A stretch of 64,000 nucleotides of DNA from Rubrobacter_D sp963840835. Its GTDB lineage: Bacteria > Actinomycetota > Rubrobacteria > Rubrobacterales > Rubrobacteraceae. A program made the position numbers and the translations under genes. Shown here piece after piece: positions 32,908 to 39,880 of this stretch; the stretch's first letter is position 1, and every line of letters begins with the position of its first letter. The stretch is from assembly GCA_963840835.1 (NCBI GenBank), contig CAWJAM010000002.1, forward strand, positions 124,001 through 188,000, written 5' to 3'. The notes beneath the pieces were generated by a model. That model was not told where the DNA came from and did no database searches. It saw only the letters and a list, made by a program, of their open reading frames with translations.

Positions 32908-34211
32908 TCTTTCATGCCTCGCCTGGCCTCGGCGCGAGGGCGTAACCACAGCGAGATGTGGGCGGGCTGCATCGTCTCCCTCACTACTCCTTCCAGATCT
33001 TCGTTCAAGGCATCGAGGTCCGTCTCGTCTCGAAGCTTCGCGGAGAAGGCTTCCAGAGTCTTCCTTCCATCGTACTTTTTTCGGTAGAAGCGGCGATCAA
33101 TGAACGCCTGTATGCGTCGTCTCAGCGGATTGAACAGCGCCGCGATCGCAAGGGTGGATACCACGACCGTGATTTGCGGCAACCGTTCCTGCCCGGTGAT
33201 GGCGCCGAAGGAGATCTGGGCCAGCGTCGCGCCGCCGAAGTAGAGCAGCGCGAGCATCAGCGTGAGCGAACCGTAGACCAGGGTGCGGTTTATGAGTACG
33301 TCAACGTCGAACAGGCGCGAACGTAACACGGCTACGCCGATGGACAGCGGGACGAGCAGAAAGGACAATGCGAAGCCCGTTCTGAGGAGTAGCAGGGTCA
33401 ATGGTGTGTCCCCGTCGACCAGGGCCAGGTCCACAGGCAGTTGGAAAGGGAAGGTGCCCGCGACACCCAGGGCCGTGCCGAAGACTACCCACCTGGTCTG
33501 CTGCCGTTGCGCCAGAGAGGAGACCCTTCGGTAACGATAGATCTGGGACCAGACCAGAGTCACCACGGTCCCCAAAAATACACAGAATGAAACACTCTCC
33601 AGGGCGGGCGAGCGAGAGTACAGGTCCAGGTAAGGGAGGTAGGAAACATCAAAAGTGATGATCGCAACAGCGAGCCAGCGTGTCCAGCGTGGCACAAACC
33701 GTCCGCCGGGGAACAGCAAGAAGAACAACACGATGCAAACCTGACCCACGATCTCCACGCTCCGGACGGGCAAGGACCAGGCTGGCTGGGAGGAGATCAG
33801 AGTTATTGCGGCCGTGGGGTCGAGCGTAACCGGCCCGCAGGACACCAGAAACGTCGAGACCAGCAGCGCCATCCGGTCATCGGAGCGCCGCCAGAAGATG
33901 AGCGCGCCAACCGCAAACCACACCAGCTGGAAGACCTTTTCCACGATGACGTTCAGAAGGGCATAAGAGCGTAAAGTCAGGCCGACGTCCTGTAACGCTC
34001 GCACGCCTACTGGGGTGGCCTGATCCACCGCCCGCTCGGAACAAACTTCTTCTGAAGCGGTGCACACGCTACGATAGTGCTCGAAACTGCTAGGAACACT
34101 GAAGACCACGATCGCCAGCGCCGTTATGGCCACCATAGCCCACGCCGCACGGGCGAACAAGAGCCGGCGCCCGCGCAAGCTAGGGAGAGGTGGAGGGACG
34201 CCCGCGCTCAT
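32895..34211 (-). CDS. Membrane sensor-like protein without kinase domain, paralog 3
   Basis: The 438-residue first member of the tandem set. It has an N-terminal membrane segment (AAWAMVAITALAIVVFSV), then an extracellular stretch with two cysteines (residues about 50-57: CTASEEVC) that could form a disulfide, about seven further membrane segments and the same tail ending FIDRRFYRKKYDGRKTLEAFSAKLRDETDLDALNEDLEGVVRETMQPAHISLWLRP. ATG 34211 overlaps the stop of the small ORF at 34208-34366, so the four genes are one operon. The paired cysteine loop is not present in paralog 1 or 2. Function unknown. Confidence 0.75.
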   Translation of the reverse strand: MSAGVPPPLPSLRGRRLLFARAAWAMVAITALAIVVFSVPSSFEHYRSVCTASEEVCSERAVDQATPVGVRALQDVGLTLRSYALLNVIVEKVFQLVWFAVGALIFWRRSDDRMALLVSTFLVSCGPVTLDPTAAITLISSQPAWSLPVRSVEIVGQVCIVLFFLLFPGGRFVPRWTRWLAVAIITFDVSYLPYLDLYSRSPALESVSFCVFLGTVVTLVWSQIYRYRRVSSLAQRQQTRWVVFGTALGVAGTFPFQLPVDLALVDGDTPLTLLLLRTGFALSFLLVPLSIGVAVLRSRLFDVDVLINRTLVYGSLTLMLALLYFGGATLAQISFGAITGQERLPQITVVVSTLAIAALFNPLRRRIQAFIDRRFYRKKYDGRKTLEAFSAKLRDETDLDALNEDLEGVVRETMQPAHISLWLRPRAEARRGMKEWAG

Positions 34212-34366
34212 CCCACCGACTCCCCGAGGTACCGGCCCAGGAGCACGAACCAGACCGGGATGCCGAGGTAGGCGGGCAGCCCGACGAGGACGCCCGTGGC
34301 CCCCGACGTGTTGGCGAAGCCGGGCACCATCCCGACGCCCGGCTTGCCGGCCGTACTCCCTACCAT
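34208..34366 (-). CDS. 52-residue hydrophobic ORF heading the sensor operon
   Basis: A short reading frame with ATG 34366, AAGGAG 8 nt upstream, and a stop overlapping the next gene as ATGA. The product is 52 residues: a glycine-rich N-terminus (VGSTAGKPGVGMVPGF) and a hydrophobic C-terminal half (GVLVGLPAYLGIPVWFVLLG) that fits one membrane segment, ending RYLGESVG. The binding site and the tight overlap make it a credible small membrane protein or leader peptide. I do not recognise it. Confidence 0.6.
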   Translation of the reverse strand: MVGSTAGKPGVGMVPGFANTSGATGVLVGLPAYLGIPVWFVLLGRYLGESVG

Positions 34367-34527
34367 CGTTCTCACTCCTTCCGGGGCGCCCGGAGCGCCA
34401 CTTTGCTCACCACAATAGCCGAAGTGCGTCTGCTAATCGTTACGGCAACCGTTACGAGCAAGATATTCTGGAAACGTTGCTGGCATGGAGACTGGTAGAT
34501 CGCCCCGGCTGTAAGAGCGCTTGTGAC

Positions 34528-34560
34528 GATGGATTTCCGCTTCCGCGGGAATGACGAGAG
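34528..34560. repeat. Dispersed palindrome, GTGGATTCCCGC family, copy 2
   Basis: A diverged copy with GGATTTCCGC...GCGGGAATGACGA. One arm has C to T changes compared with the copies at 25882-25910 and 37421-37452. Confidence 0.65.
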
Positions 34561-34623
34561 AGGACCCACCCTTCGTTCGTAGCTCTTGCTAAAGGGTGTG
34601 CCTTGCTTTTGTGGGTGAGCCAT

Positions 34624-34640
34624 TACAATAATGGTTCAAG
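34624..34640. promoter_or_regulatory. -10 element and possible operator of the MerR-XRE-cupin gene
   Basis: TACAAT (34624-34629) is a good -10 for the regulator gene. On the minus strand the same bases form CTTGAACCATTATTGTA, which matches 14 of 17 positions of a site in the Rieske gene promoter (63639-63655). It could be an autoregulatory site. Confidence 0.4.
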
Positions 34641-34679
34641 CGCACAGGGACGGTCATTGCGGGCACGACGGGAGATGCA

Positions 34680-35495
34680 TTGGCGAAGAAGAGCGGTTCG
34701 ATGGGGTTCTCCATAGGCGAGGTCTCACAAGCTGTGGGGCTTGCGCCGCAAACTCTGAGGCTGTGGGAGAGGGAACGCTTGATCAAACCTCGCAGGACGG
34801 ATCGGGGCTACAGGGTCTTCACGGAGCCCGACGTGCGACGGCTGCGCGAGATCAAACAGCTCAGGAAGGTCGAGGGCCTGAACTTCGCGGCGATACGCAA
34901 GCAACTGGGCGACGCTCCCGAATCGGCCACCCCCAACGGGTCGGCGGACGGCGAACCGTCCGGGTCCCCTGGGGAACGGTTGCGGAGGCTCAGGGTCAAG
35001 GCGCACAAGACGCTGAAGGAGGTCTCGGAGGCCACGGGGCTCTCCATCTCCTTCATCTCGGCGCTGGAGCGCGGCGGCTCGGGCGCTTCTGTCGCCTCCC
35101 TACGCTTGCTGGCTGGGGCCTACGGGGTGAACATGCGCGAGGTCTTCGGCGCCGATCTGGAGCAGAGCACGCCGCTGGTGAGGGGCGAGGATCGTCCCGT
35201 CATGCAGTGGGACAACGGGGTGCGCTTCGAGGAGATGGCCTCTGGGGAGAAAGTCATGGACCCTTCCTACATTAGAGTACCGCCGGGCACGGGGAGCGAG
35301 GGTTTCTACTCCCACAACGGGGAGGAGTTTATCTTCGTGATCTCAGGCCCGCTGTTCGTCGAGCTCAAAGACCAGGGCACGTTTCGGGCGGCGTCCGGCG
35401 ATACGCTCTATTTCTCATCGACCACCCCGCACCGCTGGTGGGCCGAAGAGGAACCCGTCGAGGCTGTTTACGTCAACACCCCGCCAACTTTCTAG
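34680..35495 (+). CDS. MerR-XRE-cupin fusion regulator
   Basis: A 271-residue regulator with two different DNA-binding domains. Residues about 10-80 are a MerR-type HTH (SIGEVSQAVGLAPQTLRLWERERLIKP, then TDRGYRVFTEPDVRRL). A linker rich in G, S, P and D follows, then an XRE-type HTH at about 100-160 (LRRLRVKAHKTLKEVSEATGLSISFISALERG, LRLLAGAYGVNMREVF). The C-terminal third is a cupin beta-barrel (EGFYSHNGEEFIFVISGPLFVELKD, GDTLYFSSTTPHRWWAEEEPVEAVYVNT) that would bind a small effector. XRE-cupin regulators such as PuuR control polyamine catabolism; here the gene lies about 3 kb ahead of such genes. The start is TTG 34680 with GGGAG 5 nt upstream; ATG 34701 is possible. Confidence 0.88.
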   Translation: MAKKSGSMGFSIGEVSQAVGLAPQTLRLWERERLIKPRRTDRGYRVFTEPDVRRLREIKQLRKVEGLNFAAIRKQLGDAPESATPNGSADGEPSGSPGERLRRLRVKAHKTLKEVSEATGLSISFISALERGGSGASVASLRLLAGAYGVNMREVFGADLEQSTPLVRGEDRPVMQWDNGVRFEEMASGEKVMDPSYIRVPPGTGSEGFYSHNGEEFIFVISGPLFVELKDQGTFRAASGDTLYFSSTTPHRWWAEEEPVEAVYVNTPPTF

Positions 35496-37387
35496 CGCCG
35501 ATTTCCTCGCAGCTGGAAAACCGGCTCGACGCCCTGCTCTCCATCCCGGTCCTCTCCGGGCCGCTGGTCTCGCCCGATGGGACCTGGGTGGCGTGGAGCT
35601 GGTCGCGGCTCGGATCCGCCGAGGACGTGTTCGCGGCCCCGACGGACGGCTCTTCTCCCCCGCTTCGCCTGACGAAGACGTCCGGTGGTGACACGCTGGT
35701 GATGTCCTGGACACCGGACGGTAAAGCCCTCATAGTCTCGGAGGACAGTGACGGAGACGAGCGGGTGCGCCTCTTCCGTGTGCGACTCGACACGCCTGAG
35801 ACGCTGGAGCCGCTGACGGAGCCGGAGCCGCAACATTTCCTCTGGGGCGGCCAGTTGCACCCGAACGACCGCTGGCTCTTCTACGACGCGAACTTCGACG
35901 CGGAGACGGGAGAGGAGCTCGAGGCCACCTGCCTCTACCGGCACGACCTGGAGACTGGCGAACGCATCGCGCTGGTCCGTCCCGAGAGGGACGCTGGACA
36001 TTCCGAGCTCAACCGGCAGGGGACCCACCTGCTCTACACGCGCCGCGACCGGCACCCGGCCGGGAGTCAGGTCTGGCTCGTGGACGTCGAGGGCCGGAAC
36101 GACCGCGAGGTTCTGAACTTCGGCGACCGGGTCAAGGTCCGGGCCTCGTGGCTGCGCGACAGACGCCGGGCTATCGTCGTCGCCGAGGCGGGCTCCCACC
36201 GCCGGCTCGGCATCTGGAGCATGGACGACGACTCCGTCCGATGGCTGATAGACGACCCGAAGCGCAACGTTGGGTACGCGTTCGTGCCCCCTAACGACGG
36301 TCCCATAGTCGTCATCGGGGCGGAGAATGCGCGGGTCCGGGCGTCCCTTCTCGATCCGGACACAGGGGCTGAAACCCGTCCGCCGGACGCTCCGGGGAGC
36401 TTGATCCCAATCTCCCCAGCCAGGGACGGGTGTTGGATCTGCCTCCGCTATGACGCCCAACATCCGACGGACCTCGTCCGGCTCGACCCGGAGGGCGGCA
36501 ACGCCACTAGCCTTACCGGGTTCTGGGAACGCACACCACTCGGATTGCAAGATCTGGTCCCGGCTGAAGAGTTCCGCTGGACCTCGGTGGACGGACTTGA
36601 GATACGGGGGTGGCTGTACCGGACGCCGGAGCGGCGGGCCGGGACGGTCGTCCTGGTGCACGGCGGCCCGACGTACCATGCCGAGGACCGATTCAACACG
36701 GAGGTTCACTACCTGGTTTCGCGGGGCTTCGACGTGCTGGCTCCCAATTACCGGGGAAGCACCGGATTCGGGCTGGAGTTTCAGGAGAAGATCAAGGAGG
36801 ACGGCTGGGGCGGCAGGGAGCAGGAAGATATCCGCACCGGCATCGAGGCGCTCTTCGAGAGGGGCATGGCGGAGCGGGGCAAGGTCGGCGTGACAGGCAC
36901 CTCATACGGCGGGTACTCGGCGTGGTGGGCGATCACACACTTCCCGCCAGAGACGGTCGCCGCCGCGGCTCCGATCTGCGGCATGACCGACCTCGTCGTC
37001 GATTATTACGCCACCCGCCCCGACCTCAGGCCCTACAGCGAGGAGATGATGGGCGGCTCCCCAGAGGAAGTCCCTGACGTCTACCGCGAAAGGTCCCCGA
37101 TAGAGTTCGTAAACAACATCCGCGGCAGACTCCTGATAGTCCAGGGCCTGAAAGACCCCAACGTAACCCCGGACAACGTTCACGCCGCTACGAAAGCCCT
37201 GCATCGGGAGAACGTCCCCTACGAACTCCTCACCTTCGAAGACGAGGGCCACGGCATCGCCCGACCAGAGAACCTCAAAGTTCTCTACCCACGCCTGGCC
37301 GACTTCTTCCACAATGCCTTCGACGCATCTCCTCGACCCGAAACACCCTCAGACCAGGTCCGCGTAGATGCCGAAGGTGCGACTTAG
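35438..37387 (+). CDS. S9 family (prolyl oligopeptidase-like) serine peptidase
   Basis: A two-domain cytoplasmic peptidase: an N-terminal beta-propeller (residues about 30-400 with repeated SPDGTWVAW and SWTPDGKALIV blades) and an alpha/beta-hydrolase catalytic domain. The triad is visible: Ser in GVTGTSYGGYS, Asp in QGLKDPNVTPDN, His in DEGHGI. It acts on short peptides or acyl-aminoacyl peptides. The length of up to 649 residues is near the family norm. The start is unclear: the only common start codon upstream of the conserved part is GTG 35438, which lies 58 bp inside the regulator gene without a ribosome binding site; a CTG at 35512 would begin right before the conserved LENRLDALLSIP. 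Translational coupling to the regulator is possible. Confidence 0.85.
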   Translation: MGRRGTRRGCLRQHPANFLAPISSQLENRLDALLSIPVLSGPLVSPDGTWVAWSWSRLGSAEDVFAAPTDGSSPPLRLTKTSGGDTLVMSWTPDGKALIVSEDSDGDERVRLFRVRLDTPETLEPLTEPEPQHFLWGGQLHPNDRWLFYDANFDAETGEELEATCLYRHDLETGERIALVRPERDAGHSELNRQGTHLLYTRRDRHPAGSQVWLVDVEGRNDREVLNFGDRVKVRASWLRDRRRAIVVAEAGSHRRLGIWSMDDDSVRWLIDDPKRNVGYAFVPPNDGPIVVIGAENARVRASLLDPDTGAETRPPDAPGSLIPISPARDGCWICLRYDAQHPTDLVRLDPEGGNATSLTGFWERTPLGLQDLVPAEEFRWTSVDGLEIRGWLYRTPERRAGTVVLVHGGPTYHAEDRFNTEVHYLVSRGFDVLAPNYRGSTGFGLEFQEKIKEDGWGGREQEDIRTGIEALFERGMAERGKVGVTGTSYGGYSAWWAITHFPPETVAAAAPICGMTDLVVDYYATRPDLRPYSEEMMGGSPEEVPDVYRERSPIEFVNNIRGRLLIVQGLKDPNVTPDNVHAATKALHRENVPYELLTFEDEGHGIARPENLKVLYPRLADFFHNAFDASPRPETPSDQVRVDAEGAT

Positions 37388-37420
37388 CCCGCCGTCGCGC
37401 ACGAACCTTCTGCCAACACC

Positions 37421-37452
37421 GTGGATTCCCGCTTCTCCGCGGGAATGACGTA
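37421..37452. repeat. Dispersed palindrome, GTGGATTCCCGC family, copy 3
   Basis: GTGGATTCCCGC followed by TTCTCC and GCGGGAATGACG. It lies 34 nt past the peptidase stop and could terminate it. It is followed at about 37531-37553 by a TGATGCC-type short repeat. Confidence 0.75.
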
Positions 37453-37630
37453 GCGGGGGGGCATCCAGGACCACGGTCCCAACGCGGTACCGCCCATACA
37501 AACTCCGCATCACCACGAAGACCTGTGGCCTGATGCCTGATGCCTATCCACCCACATGTTTAAACCTGATATGTGCTGGGTACACATAAGTGCAGAAAGG
37601 CAAAGTAAGCTCAGACATGGAGGAACTACA

Positions 37631-38173
37631 GTGACGCACGAAACCGAAACCTTCGACAACATGGGCGAGACCACGCAGACCATGGTCAGGACTACTCAGG
37701 AATCAGCCAGGATCTTTACTGACTACACTGTGAAGGCGCAGGAGTTGAACACGCAGTTTGCCAGGCGCGCTGTGGAGACCTGGATAGACGGTATGCGCAA
37801 GCAGACCGAGCTCTCCCAGGAGATGGCGAAGCAGCTCTTCGGCAAAGTAGAGGAGCAGGCCGATCTCTACCGTTCGTACTTCGGTCAGTGGGGCAACGTC
37901 CCCGCCATGAGGTTCCCATTCGCGGGCATGGCGAATGACGCGATGTTCCCCTTCCAGAGGCAGGGCATGCGGCTCGTCAGGAACGCGGAGGAAACCGTTG
38001 CGACGGTCACCTTCCCCATCGCCGGTTACGACGAGAAGAACGTCGATGAGATCTCAGCTCGGCTAGATGGTCTGAGCGACGAGCAGATCCAGCATCTCAG
38101 GGACTACGAGAAGGCCCACAAGAACCGCCAGAGCCTGATCGAGCGTTTCGACAGCAAGCTCAGGGCTTCGTAG
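37631..38173 (+). CDS. Phasin-like protein, second paralog
   Basis: The 180-residue protein has an alpha-helical N-terminal phasin-like region with long amphipathic helices (residues about 10-100: TQTMVRTTQESARIFTDYTVKAQ and onwards), a short proline/phenylalanine-rich segment MRFPFAGMANDAMFPFQRQGM, and a C-terminal helical hairpin, from TFPIAGYDEKNVDEISARL to LIERFDSKLRAS, shared with the protein at 23619. The start is GTG 37631 with GGAGG 7 nt upstream, preferred over the ATG at 37556. A strong hairpin terminator follows at 38291-38328. Probable role: granule-surface or structural protein. Confidence 0.75.
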   Translation: MTHETETFDNMGETTQTMVRTTQESARIFTDYTVKAQELNTQFARRAVETWIDGMRKQTELSQEMAKQLFGKVEEQADLYRSYFGQWGNVPAMRFPFAGMANDAMFPFQRQGMRLVRNAEETVATVTFPIAGYDEKNVDEISARLDGLSDEQIQHLRDYEKAHKNRQSLIERFDSKLRAS

Positions 38174-38193
38174 AACGAACACGCTAAAGCGGT

Positions 38194-38290
38194 TTGCAAT
38201 GGGGTCCAACCCCATTGCAAGCATTTCAGCCGCTCAGCATTTCAGCCCTTGTTCTTGCTGAAGTGCTGACTGGCTGAAGCGCTGAAATGA
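38194..38290. repeat. Compound hairpin repeat, copy 3 (inverted orientation)
   Basis: The TTGCAATGGGG stem (38194-38220) comes first and is identical to the third stem of copy 1. It is followed by the imperfect TCAGC/GCTGA stem (about 38221-38290). Compared with copy 1 the order is reversed, as if the element sat on the other strand, and the GCG-type stem is missing. It directly abuts the terminator of the phasin-like gene. Confidence 0.8.
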
Positions 38291-38328
38291 GCGAAGAGGG
38301 CCGGGAATTACTTCCCGGCCCTCTTCGC
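38291..38328 (+). terminator. Strong intrinsic terminator
   Basis: GCGAAGAGGGCCGGGAA (38291-38307) forms a perfect 17-bp stem with 38312-38328 around a 4-nt loop. It lies about 120 nt after the phasin-like gene, past the repeat element. A short GTGTTCC follows instead of a run of T. Confidence 0.75.
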
Positions 38329-38429
38329 GTGTTCCTGGTTTCGCGAGTACCATCGTACGACCCGCACCACATGGTACAAATGAATGATCTTTGTGTGCGC
38401 GATAGGAGAGGCATCTCGTGCCCGGGATC

Positions 38430-38458
38430 TTGACCACTTTACAGTAACTGTGTAGTAT
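38430..38458 (+). promoter_or_regulatory. Promoter of the polyamine catabolic operon
   Basis: TTGACC (38430-38435), 17 nt, TAGTAT (38453-38458). Between the hexamers lies ACAGTAACTGT (38441-38451), a perfect palindrome with 5-bp arms and one central base, a likely operator. The leader of about 40 nt holds AGGAGG before the ATG at 38505. Confidence 0.65.
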
Positions 38459-38504
38459 TCGTGCAAAGTGAGAGGTTGTGGGCTCCGCCTTTAGGAGGTT
38501 TTAC

Positions 38505-39869
38505 ATGGATGTGATGAGAGGTCTTGGTGAGCATGGGAACAGCACGCCGCTCGTGGGCGTAGAGAACCTGATGCTCCACTTCACGCCGTATTCGGAGGAT
38601 TGGTCGAAGCTACCGGTCATCGTCTCGGGTGAGGGAAGCCACGTCACCGACGACAGGGGCAACACCTATATAGATGGTCTCGCGGGGCTCTTCACCACGC
38701 AGGTCGGGCACGGCAGAACGGAGCTTGCTGACGCTGCCCACAAACAGATGAAGGAGCTCGGCTTCTTCCCCAACTGGAGTTTTCAGCACCCGAGGAGCCT
38801 TGAGCTTGCGGCCAAGATCGCCGAGATAGCGCCGGGGGATCTAAACAGTACGTTCTTCGTCTCTTCTGGTTCTGAGGCGGTGGAGACCGTCATCAAGCTG
38901 GCCAGGCAGTACCACAAGGCCAACGGCGAGCCAGGACGATACAAGATCATCTCCAGGGACGTGGCCTACCACGGCACTACGATGGGTGCCCTTTCGGTAA
39001 CGGGCCTGCCCGGTTTCAAGGCGCCATTCGAGCCGTTGCCTTCGGGCTTCTTCCACGTCAGGAACACCCAGCAGGATCCGGAGGGGGCAGCTGATGCGAT
39101 AGAGCAGATGATCGAGGCAGAAGGCCCCGAGCTCGTCGCCGCGGTCATACTGGAGCCTGTGCAGAACGCCGGAGGCTGCCTCGTGCCCCCGCCCGACTAC
39201 TGGCGTAAGGTACGCGAGATCTGCGACAAACACGGCGTGCTCCTCGTCTCAGACGCCGTTATCTGCGCCTTCGGTAGGCTCGGTGAGTGGTTCGGTATCG
39301 AACGCTTCGACGTCGTTCCAGACATGAGTAGCTTCGCCAAGGGCGTAACATCAGGCTACCTTCCCATGGGAGGGGTCGTCGTAAACGATAGGATCTCATC
39401 CACCCTCAAGGACAAGGCGTCGATGTTCATGCACGGCTCCACGTTTGGTGGGCACCCTGTCTCTTCTGCAGTGGCGTTGGAGAACATCTCCATCATCGAG
39501 CGGGAGGGGCTGCTTGGCAACGTGCACGAGTTGGAGGGGCACTTTGGGGATGAGTTGAGGAGGATGGCATCTGAGCATCCCATCGTGAAGGAAGTGCGGG
39601 GGATGGGCTTCTTCTGGGCCGTCGAGGTCAACCCGGAGAGGGCCGACGGCACGCCGCTGGATGACGACGAGTACCAGAAGTACTTCAAGGGCGTGGTCTC
39701 CAGGAAGCTCTTGGAGGGTGGCCTGATCTGCCGCTTCGACGACAAGGACGACCCGGTGATACAGTTCTCCCCCGCGCTCGTCTCTGACAGGGAAGTCCTG
39801 AGCCGCATCGCCGAAATTACCGACGGCGCCCTTACAGCGCTCGAAAAAGAACTCGGTTACAGGAGCTAG
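38505..39869 (+). CDS. Class III aminotransferase (putrescine/beta-alanine:pyruvate type)
   Basis: A PLP-dependent omega-transaminase of 454 residues. ATG 38505 has AGGAGG 7 nt upstream; an upstream GTG in frame lacks similarity. The aromatic N-terminal LMLHFTPYSEDWSKLPVIVSGEG, VSSGSEAVETVIKLARQYHK, the HGTTMGALSVTG loop, VLLVSDAVICAFGRLGEWFG and the PLP lysine in SFAKGVTSGYLPMGGV match transaminases that use putrescine, taurine or beta-alanine with pyruvate as acceptor. Here the neighbours (amine oxidases, polyamine importer, aldehyde dehydrogenases) argue for a polyamine substrate. It is the first gene of a plus-strand run of tightly spaced genes. Confidence 0.88.
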   Translation: MDVMRGLGEHGNSTPLVGVENLMLHFTPYSEDWSKLPVIVSGEGSHVTDDRGNTYIDGLAGLFTTQVGHGRTELADAAHKQMKELGFFPNWSFQHPRSLELAAKIAEIAPGDLNSTFFVSSGSEAVETVIKLARQYHKANGEPGRYKIISRDVAYHGTTMGALSVTGLPGFKAPFEPLPSGFFHVRNTQQDPEGAADAIEQMIEAEGPELVAAVILEPVQNAGGCLVPPPDYWRKVREICDKHGVLLVSDAVICAFGRLGEWFGIERFDVVPDMSSFAKGVTSGYLPMGGVVVNDRISSTLKDKASMFMHGSTFGGHPVSSAVALENISIIEREGLLGNVHELEGHFGDELRRMASEHPIVKEVRGMGFFWAVEVNPERADGTPLDDDEYQKYFKGVVSRKLLEGGLICRFDDKDDPVIQFSPALVSDREVLSRIAEITDGALTALEKELGYRS

Positions 39870-39880
39870 AGGGAGAGACG

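Larger units (their letters stand above)
34367..34679. other. Intergenic region between sensor operon and MerR-XRE-cupin gene
   Basis: 313 bp, divergent. It contains a copy of the GTGGATTCCCGC-type palindrome (34528-34560) and the -10/operator region of the regulator gene (34624-34640). The left third (34370-34500) shows no gene, hairpin or clear promoter. Confidence 0.5.

Noticed and set aside
35492..36709. Open frame of 405 codons antisense to the S9 peptidase
   Set aside because: No recognised domain; the peptidase frame has its triad and propeller repeats.
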